A DNA stretch of 64,000 bases from WVZL01 sp041862375 (GTDB lineage Bacteria; Acidobacteriota; Aminicenantia; Aminicenantales; Aminicenantaceae), in NCBI GenBank assembly GCA_041862375.1, contig JBGVTE010000091.1, forward strand, positions 1 to 64,000, given 5' to 3'. Below, in pieces: positions 7,473-17,440 of the stretch (its first letter is position 1; each line of letters opens with the position of its first letter). A program made the translations under genes and the position numbers. Under the pieces are notes generated by a model. The model saw only the letters and a program-made list of their open reading frames with translations, was not told the origin of the DNA and ran no database searches.

Positions 7473-8465
7473 TTAGGCTGGAAGTCCATCTGTATAGCCT
7501 GGCTGCATCCAGGCCAAATTTTCTCCTTCGAAGAAAGGTCTCAGCGTCACTCCGACTTTTATCATCTCTTTCTGCGTCATCGGTTTAAAATTGCGCACTA
7601 TTTCTATGTTTTTCATCAGAACATCAGGACTGTCTATGCCAATCACTGCGGCATTCACATGCTTTAAACTTAAGGCGTAACGGATCAGCTCCTCTGGAGA
7701 GACACTCTGAACCGTCTCTCTCGGCCTGATAACTTTCATAACCATAATTCCCATCTTCTTCTTGGCTGCCGCCGGGATGGCCTGTTTCTCAAAATCTCCT
7801 TCACGTTCAGCATAATGATTCAGTGCAATGAGCATAGTATCGAATTCATAGCGATTAACCATTTTCATCATAGCTTCTGCAGAACGATGACCCGAGAAAC
7901 CGATGAATCGCATCACTTTTTCATCTTTCATCTTCTGGAGTGCTTTGAGAACTCCCTCCTTGGCTCCAATCTTCTCAACATCCTCTGGGGACTGAACATT
8001 GTGCACCTGGCAGAGGTCAAGGTGATCAGTTCTCAGACGTTTCAAGCTTTCTTCAAGATGACCCATTGCTCCGTCATAAGTACGGTTCTGGACTTTTGTG
8101 GCCAGGAAGACTTCATCCCGCCGCTCTTTTAAAACAAGGCCATACCGCTCCTCGCTGACTACACTTTCAGAGACATAGTCATGAGCCGTATCCCAGTAAT
8201 AGAAGCCATGATCCAGTGCATAATTTAGGAGTTCAACGCTTCTGTCTGGCTCCTTGATGGTACAAAACCGACTACCACCGCCTATTCCGATGAGAGGCAC
8301 ACGCACACCTGTTTTCCCTAAAACTCGAGTAGGTAAGCCTTTGGCATCATAAAGCTTGCCTTCCTTTACGGATAGAAGATCTCCATAAGACAGCACTCCG
8401 AGAGCTGCTGTTGTTTTGAAACATTTTTTAATAAAATCACGGCGATTTATAGGTTTTTCTTTCAC
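7473..8465 (-). CDS. Tat-exported aldo/keto reductase
   Basis: 330 residues, starting at GTG 8465 behind a strong AAAGGAGG. The N-terminus NRRDFIKK followed by a hydrophobic run is a twin-arginine signal, so the enzyme is exported folded, probably with bound NADP(H). The aldo/keto reductase tetrad is present: D92 and Y97 (WDTAHDY), K124 (ATKV), H155 (QVHN). The family reduces carbonyls of sugars or other small molecules on a TIM barrel. Tat-exported members are frequent in Acidobacteria-like and Planctomycete genomes. It is the last gene before a 205-bp gap and has no obvious operon partner; the hexosaminidase upstream is on the same strand. Confidence 0.88.
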   Translation of the reverse strand: MKEKPINRRDFIKKCFKTTAALGVLSYGDLLSVKEGKLYDAKGLPTRVLGKTGVRVPLIGIGGGSRFCTIKEPDRSVELLNYALDHGFYYWDTAHDYVSESVVSEERYGLVLKERRDEVFLATKVQNRTYDGAMGHLEESLKRLRTDHLDLCQVHNVQSPEDVEKIGAKEGVLKALQKMKDEKVMRFIGFSGHRSAEAMMKMVNRYEFDTMLIALNHYAEREGDFEKQAIPAAAKKKMGIMVMKVIRPRETVQSVSPEELIRYALSLKHVNAAVIGIDSPDVLMKNIEIVRNFKPMTQKEMIKVGVTLRPFFEGENLAWMQPGYTDGLPA

Positions 8466-8670
8466 TAAAGTCCTCCTTTAAAAAGATGATTTCCTCTTTG
8501 GCATCTTTCGAGTTTTTTACTCTGAATCTTCTAATATACCTCATATATCTTCAAAAAAAAAAATTCTTCCATGTAGGTAATTATCTTTTTTCCCGTGATA
8601 AAGAAAGACAAGCGGGGTGATACGGTATTTTAATTTTCATCACGTAAAAAAAGATGCTTACTCCATGTAG

Positions 8671-11331
8671 TTATTTTAAAACCTCACCCCATAATTTAAT
8701 ATCGTCAAAACTTCCTGTATCGTCATATGAGCCCACACCGACAAATCCATGTCTTAATGTCTTATCAGTTGCAGTTAAAATTGGATTGGCCATATCATCC
8801 ATGTAAACCTTTATGTCTCCAGTCTCTACATCGCATGTCACCTTGAAATCATGAAATCTTAAATCATTCATCCTGGCCATGGATTGACCGGAAGGCTCGT
8901 GGTTAATCTTCACGCGGTCTTTTCCGTTAACCAGCCCGATTATATTATGCACATCGTCGCTTACTGCAGAAAAATGCACATAGTAAAAGTGGGTAGGATC
9001 TTGGTAATGAAATATCACAACCACATCCCGGTGTTTATTGGTTGCATCAGCTTTACACTTAGCCCGTCCTGTAAAGACAAAGCTAGTCACATCGAAATCC
9101 TTCAAAACCGACCACGAAGCAGGTGCTCTTACTTCGCCCCCAGAGCCTGGAGAGATAAGCTGGTATGCTAGAGTGCCTTCCTCTTCTGCTACGCTCCAGT
9201 GTTCAGGAATGCTCGGCTTCCATCCGTGAGCTTTGCCGTCTTCAAAATCATCACTGAAAAGTGGAGGATAAGCAGTCTCAACAAGCTTACGAATCGCTGT
9301 AACAATCATGATTTTCAGCTCATATTCAGGCTTTTGGGGACGATATAAAAGGGCAAATGATTTCTCCAGCCACGATTGAGGAGGCTGCTTATTACTCTCG
9401 ATATAACTCAAAGCTTCAAGACCCAAATTAGCAATAGAAGCAACATCCTTAGAAAGAGGTACAATCTCCTTTAAGAGAAAAGATTTTTCAAGGATAGGAA
9501 TTAATAAATCATGGTTAGTGTGCCACTTTGTCAGCCACTCCCGGATTGTTTCTTTGTGGTGCTTATAAGCGGACAAATCAACCAGAATTTCATCGACCAT
9601 CTTCCTGAATTGTCGGGCTTTGTTGCTTTCCGGACGAGAAGCATCAACCAGCCTGTTTAGTGGGGTCATCTGAGTATATTCATGTGTACTGGGGCGAGTA
9701 TAGAATTTGACCGGCTCTACGATGTCAGCCAGAGTTTTGAGAGAATCAATAGGATGTTTGCCTGCCAGACGCTTGAGCATTTTTGGATAGCCAGAACGAT
9801 GTGTCAGACCCAACAAGTCAAAATGCTGACTCAATACATCAAGACGGCGGTACATATCAGCTATATCCTTTGAATCCTGGGGAGACCACAACCTTTCAGC
9901 AATGCATGCTGCTCTCGGCCAGATGCGGGAGTCAATGGTTTCAGGTGTAACAAATTCACCCCACATACAGGCCTCGCCCCCCAGAATCCTGGTCTTTTGC
10001 TCCGCGCTCAACACGGCAGCTTCTTTATCCAAGGGATCAACCTTGTAGTGAAAGGAAGCGGGCAAAATATGATCCAGATAGTAGCCGCACGAAAGAATGC
10101 CCAAATATCCATCGCTGGCAGCTCTTGCCAGAGATTTCTGTCCTCTCCATGATTGTACGACTATGTTTTTTGGAAGATCGCGGTGGAGTATTTCATCCCA
10201 TCCTACCATCTTTTTTCCATGCCTGCTTAGAATGGCCTGAATTCTTTTGTTGAAATACACCTGCAGGTCGTGATTTTCCTTCATTTTATTTTTTTGCTTG
10301 AATGCTACGATATCTGGATTATTATTCCAATGTATGCCATTAACTTCATCACCGCCTATGTGTAAATACTCGTCAGGAAAGAGCTCTGTCATCTCTTCGA
10401 AGAATGAATCGAGGAAAGTATACACTTCCTCTCGAGCAGGATTCATACAAGGATCATGAATTCCCCAGTGACGCTCGATCTGGTAGGGACCGGGAGCACT
10501 GGCAAGCTCTGGATGCCCAATGAACCATGAAGTAGTGTGGCCGGGCATATCAAACTCAGGAACGACCCGAATCCCACGGTCACGCGCAAAGCCCAAAATC
10601 TGCCTCACCTGATCTTGAGTGAAATATTTTCCATCAGAGCCTTCCTCATGAAGCTTAGGGAATTTCTTACATTCGATCCGAAAACCCTGGTCCTCTGTAA
10701 GATGCCAGTGGAGGACATTCAGCTTAACAGCAGCCATAGCATCCAAATTTCTTTTGATAACCTCTATGGGCATCCAGTGACGACAGACATCTATGAGCAA
10801 TCCCCTCCAAGGAAAACGAGGTCTGTCTTGGATTTTCACAGCAGGAATATAAAAACCTTCTGAGCCAAGTTTTACGAGCTGCAAGAACGTTTCAATCCCG
10901 CGGAGTACTCCTACTGGAGTAGGGGCCTGGAGATAAGCTCGGGAAGAAGTTATCTCCAGGGTATATGATTCGTCTTCATTCAGTGATTGCATCTCCTCAC
11001 CCGGACCTTGACAATTTATCTCAAGAATAGCCTCAGAAATGTTTTTTTCAATTTCACAAGGAAGTAGTAAGCCCGTTTGAGTATTTAAACGTTGGATCAA
11101 TCGAAGGATTGCTCTCTTTAATCGAGGCTCCTGGTACCCAGACAGGGCCACGTGAAATTCTGAGTTTACTGCCAATTTACCCTGCCCAAATGAGATCTTC
11201 TCAGGAAAGGGCATCAGGGTAATACCTGGATCATCAGTAGAAGAACGCAAATCTGCCCTTCCAAAGAAAACAAAAAATAATGTGACTGCAAAAATCAAAG
11301 GGAATAAATTTAATCTTTCTGAGAAAATCAT
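8671..11331 (-). CDS. Exported beta-N-acetylhexosaminidase, GH20, with C-terminal jelly-roll domain
   Basis: 886 residues with a signal peptide (hydrophobic 8-23). Residues 35-165 are the GH20 N-terminal alpha/beta domain. The catalytic barrel follows: PRFPWRGLLIDVCRHW near 171-186 and HIGGDEV at 324-330, where D328-E329 is the catalytic pair of the substrate-assisted mechanism. Residues 500-680 are a helical linker region. From about 690 an added beta domain (FSDDFEDG ... GSFDDIKLWG) resembles the LamG/DUF1080 concanavalin-like fold and may bind glycan. The enzyme releases terminal GlcNAc or GalNAc from chitin, peptidoglycan or host-type glycans in the periplasm or outside. Neighbouring deoC and a reductase do not clearly belong to one pathway with it. 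Confidence 0.92.
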   Translation of the reverse strand: MIFSERLNLFPLIFAVTLFFVFFGRADLRSSTDDPGITLMPFPEKISFGQGKLAVNSEFHVALSGYQEPRLKRAILRLIQRLNTQTGLLLPCEIEKNISEAILEINCQGPGEEMQSLNEDESYTLEITSSRAYLQAPTPVGVLRGIETFLQLVKLGSEGFYIPAVKIQDRPRFPWRGLLIDVCRHWMPIEVIKRNLDAMAAVKLNVLHWHLTEDQGFRIECKKFPKLHEEGSDGKYFTQDQVRQILGFARDRGIRVVPEFDMPGHTTSWFIGHPELASAPGPYQIERHWGIHDPCMNPAREEVYTFLDSFFEEMTELFPDEYLHIGGDEVNGIHWNNNPDIVAFKQKNKMKENHDLQVYFNKRIQAILSRHGKKMVGWDEILHRDLPKNIVVQSWRGQKSLARAASDGYLGILSCGYYLDHILPASFHYKVDPLDKEAAVLSAEQKTRILGGEACMWGEFVTPETIDSRIWPRAACIAERLWSPQDSKDIADMYRRLDVLSQHFDLLGLTHRSGYPKMLKRLAGKHPIDSLKTLADIVEPVKFYTRPSTHEYTQMTPLNRLVDASRPESNKARQFRKMVDEILVDLSAYKHHKETIREWLTKWHTNHDLLIPILEKSFLLKEIVPLSKDVASIANLGLEALSYIESNKQPPQSWLEKSFALLYRPQKPEYELKIMIVTAIRKLVETAYPPLFSDDFEDGKAHGWKPSIPEHWSVAEEEGTLAYQLISPGSGGEVRAPASWSVLKDFDVTSFVFTGRAKCKADATNKHRDVVVIFHYQDPTHFYYVHFSAVSDDVHNIIGLVNGKDRVKINHEPSGQSMARMNDLRFHDFKVTCDVETGDIKVYMDDMANPILTATDKTLRHGFVGVGSYDDTGSFDDIKLWGEVLK

Positions 11332-11463
11332 CTTTATTTCTTTCCTTTCAAATAAATTTTATTCACAGCGAAAAAAAGTGGCGCCTCTGCTGAAGCAGCA
11401 TTTGTAGAAATGCCTTAGCCAAGGCCAATAAAATAAATTTCTTTTTTTGACGATAGCAATTCA

Positions 11464-12180
11464 TTAAGATCCTTGGAATCGCTTTTTGGCCTCTTCAAGT
11501 ATGGTTACAGTCGAAGTAGCACCAATTCTTTTCACGCCAAGCTCCTTAAACCGTAGAAAATCATCCAAGGTGCGTATACCCCCGGCTGCTTTTACTCTGA
11601 CTTCTGGAGCTGAATGTTTTAGCATCAACTTGACATCACGATCAGTAGCACCGCTGTAGAAATATCTTCCGTCCTCTCCTTTTTTAAATCCATAACCTGA
11701 CGATGTTTTAACGAATTCTACCTTTAATTGACTACAAATCTCACATAATTTAATCTTATGCTTATCCTGAGTCAAATAATCATTCTCGAAAATCACCTTC
11801 AAAACTGCATTATTCTTCCTGGTGACCTCCACCATTGCCCCGATTTCTTTCTCGACATATTCCCAGTCTTCTGACAGAACCTTGCCGATATTAACTACCA
11901 TGTCAATTTCAGCTGCGCCATCCTTGATTGCTCTTTCGGTCTCGTAAACCTTGACATCAATGCTGCTGTTACCATGGGGAAAGCCGATTACAGTTCCAAC
12001 CGTAACGTCGGAACCTTTGAGAACCTCGCCGGCCATTTTCACTGCATAGGGTTTGATACAAACCGAAGCAACATTATATTTTTTTGCGAGCTCACAGCCT
12101 TCTCTCAATTGTTCATCAGTCATCGTTGGGTGAAGCAGGGAATGGTCGATCATTTTGGCAAGTATACTTACTTTATCCAT
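11464..12180 (-). CDS. deoC: Deoxyribose-phosphate aldolase
   Basis: 238 residues, full length. DeoC cleaves 2-deoxyribose 5-phosphate to glyceraldehyde 3-phosphate and acetaldehyde in deoxynucleoside catabolism. The class I aldolase signatures are visible: the Schiff-base lysine in VKTSSGYG, the second lysine in VKAAGGIR, and the aspartate of EIDMVVNIG. A short insertion after the Schiff-base segment (GFKKGEDGRYFYSGAT) is longer than in the E. coli enzyme. A GAGGAT ribosome binding site lies 10 bases before the ATG. No other deo genes are in view, so it seems monocistronic. Confidence 0.95.
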   Translation of the reverse strand: MDKVSILAKMIDHSLLHPTMTDEQLREGCELAKKYNVASVCIKPYAVKMAGEVLKGSDVTVGTVIGFPHGNSSIDVKVYETERAIKDGAAEIDMVVNIGKVLSEDWEYVEKEIGAMVEVTRKNNAVLKVIFENDYLTQDKHKIKLCEICSQLKVEFVKTSSGYGFKKGEDGRYFYSGATDRDVKLMLKHSAPEVRVKAAGGIRTLDDFLRFKELGVKRIGATSTVTILEEAKKRFQGS

Positions 12181-12359
12181 ATTAATTAATCCTCTCTGCT
12201 CTTCAATTTCTTTTAAATCTCATACTATGAGAATTCGAAGACTCAATTTATATATAGTATAGAAATACATGTCAATTTCAAAATGACGAAAAGAAAAACG
12301 ATGAATAAGGAGATTGAACTTTAGGAGTAAATTGAACCTCTCGTTGATTATTTCCGCTC

Positions 12360-13673
12360 TCATTCGGTTCTGAGAGCCTCGATGGGCTCTAGCGCAGAGG
12401 CTTTCGAAGCTGGATAGATCCCAAAGATTAACCCCACCGTAGCTGACAAAGTCAATCCTGCACCGATTGCATCCCACGACACGATCACTGTCCAGCCACC
12501 GAGCCTCGAGGCCAAGAAAGTTGTAAGTATTCCGAGGGTAGCACCGGAAAATCCGCCTAGACCAGCGATAATCAGGGATTCCAGCAGGAATTGGGTCCGA
12601 ATGTCACGCTGACGCGCGCCTATGGCTCGGCGCAATCCAATCTCTTTTTTTCTCTCCCGACAAGCCGTAAGCATGACTGCGAGAATTCCGACGCCTCCAA
12701 CCAGAAGCGATATTGCAGCAACACTTCCCACAAGAAGAGTAAGGATACGAGTGGATTCTCTCTCTGTTTGGACCAGAGTAGCCTGGTTCTGGATAGTGAA
12801 ATCGTCAGGCCTATCCCGCAATCTGTGCCTATCCCGCAGCAGCTCTCTGATCTCCGTTTCAGCGCGCTGCAATTGTTCGTACTTAGAAACTTGAATGTGG
12901 ATCCTCTGAATGTAGGTCGTCCGTACCAGTCGATGCATCGCGGTCTTTATCGGGATAATAATTCTATCGTCCCGATCCACTCCGTTCGCATCCACTCCTT
13001 TAGCTTTCATTACTCCCACTACCTCAAATAGTGCACGACTGATTCGGATCTGATGACCTAGCGGGTTGTCACCATCAAAGAGTTTATCGACGATCACCGA
13101 GCCTACAACCGCAACTCTCCGGGCGGTCTCGTTTTCGACCGAATCGAAGTAGCGACCATTTTCGATTTCGATATTGCGTACCCGAAAACCAGCAGGCGCT
13201 ATCCCGACAACATCGGTCATCTGATTTTCCGATTCCCATTGAACGTTCATCTTGCGACTTGTCTCGGGAGCTACTTCAGCAACAGAAACGCAGTGATCCT
13301 CTATGGCATCCGCATCTCCAGGCAGCAGAGTTGTCACGATCGCCGACTGCCTCTCTCTCCCTCCTACGAGGGTAACATGGCCCGCGTTGACGACAATCAA
13401 ATTGGTGCCCATATCGTGGATCATATCAAGTATGCGTTTTTGGGCTCCACGTCCCATGGATACCATAACCACTACAGCCGCAACTCCAATGGCCATGCTG
13501 GATATGCACAGGAAGGTCCGTAATCTATGAGCGGTTAGAATCTTACAGGATAAGATGATAGTTTTTGTAACTTTCAAACCAACTCTTACTATTGCCGATG
13601 CGTCATTACGCCTCTCCCCTAAAGAGCCGCAAGAGCTTCGCAGATTACGTACTTTGCCTCTTTTTTTGGTCAA
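12360..13673 (-). CDS. MacB-type ABC transporter permease, last gene of efflux operon
   Basis: 437 residues with the FtsX/MacB permease layout: N-terminal membrane segment (AHRLRTFLCISSMAIGVAAV), a periplasmic MacB_PCD domain (about 65-290), then three membrane segments, with the characteristic EIGLRRAIGARQRDI loop. It ends at EPIEALRTE, the usual family ending. It lies downstream of a matching ATPase and a second permease of the same type, so the operon encodes a heterodimeric transporter. The first 35-40 residues are basic and not conserved-looking; the real start could be an internal GTG near VGLKVTKT. Substrates of such pumps include peptides, macrolides and lipids and cannot be predicted. 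Confidence 0.88.
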   Translation of the reverse strand: MTKKRGKVRNLRSSCGSLGERRNDASAIVRVGLKVTKTIILSCKILTAHRLRTFLCISSMAIGVAAVVVMVSMGRGAQKRILDMIHDMGTNLIVVNAGHVTLVGGRERQSAIVTTLLPGDADAIEDHCVSVAEVAPETSRKMNVQWESENQMTDVVGIAPAGFRVRNIEIENGRYFDSVENETARRVAVVGSVIVDKLFDGDNPLGHQIRISRALFEVVGVMKAKGVDANGVDRDDRIIIPIKTAMHRLVRTTYIQRIHIQVSKYEQLQRAETEIRELLRDRHRLRDRPDDFTIQNQATLVQTERESTRILTLLVGSVAAISLLVGGVGILAVMLTACRERKKEIGLRRAIGARQRDIRTQFLLESLIIAGLGGFSGATLGILTTFLASRLGGWTVIVSWDAIGAGLTLSATVGLIFGIYPASKASALEPIEALRTE

Positions 13674-13720
13674 CTACAGTAGCGATTAGAATCAATGGAT
13701 TCCGCCAGCTTCTCAATCGG

Positions 13721-14422
13721 CTATTGATCACCTGAGTTTTCCAGCTTTGAGCTGGTATTGTTCTCAATTAACCCGCCGTTTTTGAGCTCAAGGATCCTCT
13801 GAGCGTACCCAGCAACCTCCCGGTCATGCGTAACGACGACAATCGTTCTGCCCTCTTTATGGAGGCGACTGAAGATTTCTAAGACTTCTGTAGTACTCTC
13901 TGAATCTAGATTGCCAGTCGGCTCGTCTGCCAGAATGACATCTGGATCATTAATCAGGGCTCGAGCGATAGCCACCCTCTGTTGCTGACCTCCTGACAAT
14001 TCATTGGCAAGGTATTCCATCCTATCTTCTAGCCCAACACTGGCAAGGACTTTCTTGGCATGTTGTACTGCATTTGCGGGATATTTGTCTGCGTAGATGA
14101 GCGGCAATAGCACGTTTTCGAGCGCGGTTGTTCGTTCCAGGAGGAAAAACTGCTGGAAGACAAACCCGATCTTCTTGTTCCTCAGAGCAGAAAGAGCATC
14201 ATCGTCTAGTCCGTAAACATCGACGCCGTCCAGTTCAAGCTGTCCATTCGTCGGCTTGTCGAGGCACCCGATAATGTTCATCAGTGTGGTCTTGCCGGTA
14301 CCTGATGTCCCCATTATTGCCACATATTCCCCACGTTTAATCAAAAGGGTTATGCCGCGCAGCACCTTGGTTGAAACTGAAGCCTTTGTATATGTTTTTT
14401 CGATGTTCTTGATCTTAATCAT
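13721..14422 (-). CDS. MacB/LolD-type ABC transporter ATPase
   Basis: Start placed at ATG 14422 (MIKIKNIEKTY); a longer frame upstream overlaps the permease gene and lacks family similarity. 233 residues. Walker A GTSGTGKTT, Q-loop FVFQQFFLLERTTALENV, signature LSGGQQQR, Walker B VILADEPTGNLDS and switch histidine VVVTHDREV are all intact. The LLERTTALENV stretch is typical of the MacB/LolD/FtsE group that works with FtsX-like permeases by mechanotransmission. It sits between its two presumed permease partners, with 23 bp separating it from the upstream permease stop. Confidence 0.93.
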   Translation of the reverse strand: MIKIKNIEKTYTKASVSTKVLRGITLLIKRGEYVAIMGTSGTGKTTLMNIIGCLDKPTNGQLELDGVDVYGLDDDALSALRNKKIGFVFQQFFLLERTTALENVLLPLIYADKYPANAVQHAKKVLASVGLEDRMEYLANELSGGQQQRVAIARALINDPDVILADEPTGNLDSESTTEVLEIFSRLHKEGRTIVVVTHDREVAGYAQRILELKNGGLIENNTSSKLENSGDQ

Positions 14423-14445
14423 GTTAAGCCCATTTCTCTTTCCCG

Positions 14446-15666
14446 CTAAGCTCTCAAAGCCTCCACAGGACTCTGGTTTGCAGCTTTCTTGGCAGGGTAT
14501 ATGCTGAAGACAATTGCAATGAGACTGCAGGACATGAGGGAGGCTGCAAGAGCCAGGGGTGTGACTTTGCTTGCAGCCACTCTCATGCTCGAAAGGATAA
14601 TAGAACCACCGAATCCCAGGATTGTTCCCAATATACCCGCCATCAATGAGATGAGGAGACATTCTATTACGAACTGGCTGAGGATATCATTCTTCCTAGC
14701 ACCAAGCGCCCGACGGATTCCTATTTCATTCCTCCTTGCTGCAACGGAAGCGAGCATTATGTTCGTAATAACAAGGCCGGCAACCAGCAAAGAAACTCCG
14801 GCAATTCCAGTGAGCAGGTTTATCAGGGATCTGGTGGTACCATACGCTAAGGCTATCAAGTCCTGAGGTGTCCTCATAACAAAGTCGTCCGGCTCCCCGT
14901 CTGCAATCTTGTGGCGTTCACGAAGCACAGCTCGCACATCCTCTATAGTCCTGTCGATTTTTTCAGTATCCTTGACGCTAATCACTATCTGAGTCAAATA
15001 AATATCTCTGAAGAGCCTCTTGGTAAAGGTAGTAATGGGGATAACGATCCGATCATCTCGATCCCGGCCCGCGGAAGATATCCCCTTCCATTCAAGTTCA
15101 CCCTTGACTGTGAACGGAACGTCCTTGATTCGAATTATTTGACCGATAGGATCTGCGGCTCCGAACAGGTTCTCCTTAACTGTCTGTCCAATAAGACATA
15201 CTCTGGCAGCAAAAGACAAATCCTCCTCGGATATGAACTCACCTTTGCGGGAGCTAAAATCACGAATCTGGGACCATTCCGGAGTGATTCCAAATATTCT
15301 GGTCAAGGTGAACTTGTCTCCATATTTTACCTCTATTTCCTTGCGGTCCTTTACGGGAGCAGCATTGAGAATATTTCCAACGTGTTGAAAGATAGCATCA
15401 ACGTCCTCTTCGATGAGCGACACGACATCGCGACTGCCCGAGGGAAGCCCGGTATGCTTGTCTGTCCCTGGCCGGACCTGTAACAAGTCCGGTCCCTGCC
15501 TGTTGACAATATCCATTACTTTTTCGTATGCGCCCTTACTCACACAAATCATCATGGTGAGAGAAACAACACCAACAGCCATGCCAAGCATCATGATGAA
15601 TACTCGGAGCTTATTGCCTCCTATCATCCGGAACGATTCTCTGGCAATCCGGACTATCCTGGTCAT
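14446..15666 (-). CDS. MacB-type ABC transporter permease, second gene of efflux operon
   Basis: 406 residues with the same architecture as the permease at 12360: first membrane segment (KLRVFIMMLGMAVGVVSLTMMI), MacB_PCD periplasmic domain, three C-terminal membrane segments, the EIGIRRALGARKNDI coupling loop, and ending QSPVEALRA. Its start codon overlaps the stop of the adaptor gene by 4 bases (15663-15666), indicating translational coupling. The pair of different permeases with one ATPase points to a heterodimeric pump. Confidence 0.9.
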   Translation of the reverse strand: MTRIVRIARESFRMIGGNKLRVFIMMLGMAVGVVSLTMMICVSKGAYEKVMDIVNRQGPDLLQVRPGTDKHTGLPSGSRDVVSLIEEDVDAIFQHVGNILNAAPVKDRKEIEVKYGDKFTLTRIFGITPEWSQIRDFSSRKGEFISEEDLSFAARVCLIGQTVKENLFGAADPIGQIIRIKDVPFTVKGELEWKGISSAGRDRDDRIVIPITTFTKRLFRDIYLTQIVISVKDTEKIDRTIEDVRAVLRERHKIADGEPDDFVMRTPQDLIALAYGTTRSLINLLTGIAGVSLLVAGLVITNIMLASVAARRNEIGIRRALGARKNDILSQFVIECLLISLMAGILGTILGFGGSIILSSMRVAASKVTPLALAASLMSCSLIAIVFSIYPAKKAANQSPVEALRA

Positions 15667-16952
15667 GATTCCTCACCTTCCCAGTCGCTGTGATCTTCAA
15701 GCACTTCATCTCCTTCTTCGAGACCCTCCGTGATTTCTAGGAATCGACCTTGCTTCCAACCAATTCGAACCTCGCGCCTCATCGGCTTTCCATCTTTGAT
15801 CACGTAAACAAAATTGGTGCCTCCGGACTTCTTCACGGATCTTACCGGCACTACAAGAACATCCTTCGGGGATTCGAGGAATATTGAGACATTGGCCGTC
15901 ATTTCTGGTCGAAGAACAACTGAAGGTGGTTTCAGATTCTTAACCAAGACGCTATAGAAAACAACATTTTCTTTTAGTATTGCTTTTGGATAAATTCCCA
16001 CAACCTCACTTTCTATATCAATTGAAGTAAAAGCCTCAACCGTAAAGGCGGCCTTCTGACCAATCTTGATCTTCCCGATATCAACTTCATCAACATAAGT
16101 CTCGACTTGAAGTCGGTCAAGGTCAATAATCGTCACAAATGTGGGTGCACTCAAACCCACTGCAACGGTCTCACCCTCTTGAGTTGAGACAGAGGCAATG
16201 ATTCCTGAAATAGGAGCACGTAAGGTTGCATACGACAATTCCACCCTAGCGATTTTCAACGCGGCCCTGGCACTTTCAACTTCCGCTTTGAGCAGTTTCA
16301 AGTCTTCATTGAACTTGTTCTTAGTCAGTTCCAGCGTCTTTAAACTCGTCTCTAATTCCTTTCCAGTCACTAAGAACTCCTCCTTTGCCTGGTCAAGAAT
16401 CTGCTTGGATGTGAGGTTTTCTTCGAATAGAGTTGCCTGTCTCTCATACTCTGCGGCTTCCAGGTCATGGATTGCTTTTAATCGGCCGCACTCGGCTTCA
16501 GCCTTCTCGATTTCTATAGGGCCGAGAGCTTCGAGCGCAGCAATATTGGCTAGAGCTATGTTCAGCTCAGCTTTCCTCTTTTCAACGCTCGCCTTAAGCT
16601 CCTCTTTTTCCAGCTCCGCAATGATCTGCCCCTTCTTTACAAAGTCACCAATATTCGCACTTAGATGCTCCACCTTGCCAGGAATGCGAGCGCCCAGTCG
16701 GACCTCCGCACCCACCTGTGGCTTGACCGCACCGAGGGCGGTAACAGCTGGGGAGAACGTTCGCTTAGTAACTCGAATCGTTCTATACTTGGCCTTGTTT
16801 CCTTCTGAAGAGCAGCAGTGAAACGACCAGACTCCAAGAGTACAGAGAAGGATGATGAGATAGATCGGCGTTTCTGGAATTATTTTTTCAGGTATTGTAT
16901 TCGAAATGCGGCTTTTACGTCTGGCAACCGTCCAATGCTGCCTGGCTAGCAT
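15663..16952 (-). CDS. MacA/HlyD-type periplasmic adaptor of efflux operon
   Basis: 429 residues. A membrane anchor (IYLIILLCTLGVWSFHCC) is followed by the membrane-fusion-protein order: a biotinyl-lipoyl half (GARIPGKVEHLSANIGDFVKK), a long coiled-coil hairpin (about 115-230, with many Lys/Glu heptads), the second lipoyl half (LRAPISGIIASVSTQEG) and beta-barrel domains. It bridges the inner-membrane ABC pump to an outer-membrane channel, which is not encoded nearby. The first 25 residues are hydrophilic and may be a mis-set start. The anchor has paired cysteines (HCCSS), which might be lipidated. It opens a four-gene operon: adaptor, permease, ATPase, permease. Confidence 0.9.
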   Translation of the reverse strand: MLARQHWTVARRKSRISNTIPEKIIPETPIYLIILLCTLGVWSFHCCSSEGNKAKYRTIRVTKRTFSPAVTALGAVKPQVGAEVRLGARIPGKVEHLSANIGDFVKKGQIIAELEKEELKASVEKRKAELNIALANIAALEALGPIEIEKAEAECGRLKAIHDLEAAEYERQATLFEENLTSKQILDQAKEEFLVTGKELETSLKTLELTKNKFNEDLKLLKAEVESARAALKIARVELSYATLRAPISGIIASVSTQEGETVAVGLSAPTFVTIIDLDRLQVETYVDEVDIGKIKIGQKAAFTVEAFTSIDIESEVVGIYPKAILKENVVFYSVLVKNLKPPSVVLRPEMTANVSIFLESPKDVLVVPVRSVKKSGGTNFVYVIKDGKPMRREVRIGWKQGRFLEITEGLEEGDEVLEDHSDWEGEES

Positions 16953-16971
16953 TCAGATCTTCCTCCTTGAC

Positions 16972-16995
16972 TGATAGGAAAATAAAAACCTATCA
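16972..16995. promoter_or_regulatory. Inverted repeat upstream of the efflux operon
   Basis: tgatagg (16972-16978) and cctatca (16989-16995) form a 7-bp dyad around a 10-bp A+T-rich centre, 20 bp upstream of the adaptor start codon. This is the size and place of an operator for a dimeric repressor. No regulator gene is adjacent. Confidence 0.35.
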
Positions 16996-17085
16996 AGAAA
17001 GGATTTTATATGAAATATGAATAGATATCAATAAAGTGAATTCGTTCACTGCTGCCGGAAGAGTTCCTATCCATTTAAGTCCCCC

Positions 17086-17310
17086 CTAATCCCTTTGCTG
17101 ACATCAACCGGCTCTCTAATAATAAAGCTCAGGGATAAAACAGAGACATAAACATGCCAGAATAGACCAAATTTGTTTGTTTTCGCCTGTTTTGACTTAT
17201 TTTCGTTTGGTAGCAGTAATAAACTCAATTCAAAGGCTTAGGTACAAAGAGAATGCCGAGGGCAGGACACGAAGCAGTACGTTGGATATCCAACAAGGGA
17301 TTTTATGTCC
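17086..17310. repeat. Left copy of ~225-bp direct repeat, ending in a decayed tRNA-Leu 3' half
   Basis: This stretch aligns along its whole length with 29888-30114. Shared landmarks in order: tttgctgacatca(a/g)ccggct, an A+T spacer, catgcca(g/a)aa(t/c)agaccaaattt, (t/c)ctgttttg(a/g)ctta, ggtacaaa, then tgccgaggg and gttggata-ccaac-agggattt. The last part (17254-17310) corresponds to the 3' half of the tRNA-Leu(UAA) encoded intact at 30058-30143, but with several substitutions that break the T and anticodon stems. A repeat ending in a tRNA 3' end is the usual scar of site-specific integration. The rest of the 16953-17440 gap has no gene. Confidence 0.75.
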
Positions 17311-17440
17311 GTCGATAGGTATTTTCTCTTTTTCTTCTAATATCTTCGATAATTTAATGGACTCTTTAAATTGTCAATAATTGTTGAATTAATAATCTGT
17401 CAGTATTATTATTAAACAATCCTAAATCAGCGAGCCGAAG

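Noticed and set aside
12591..13031. Plus-strand open frames opposite the efflux permease
   Set aside because: They are antisense shadows of a well-supported permease gene and have no ribosome site or family similarity.
14423..14662. Eighty-residue N-terminal extension of the ABC ATPase
   Set aside because: It overlaps the upstream permease coding sequence, is Cys/His-rich with no family similarity, and the ATPase family starts at MIKIKN.
17254..17310. A second tRNA-Leu gene
   Set aside because: Only the 3' half aligns, with substitutions in the T and anticodon stems, and the 5' half is absent; it is a decayed repeat, not a tRNA.
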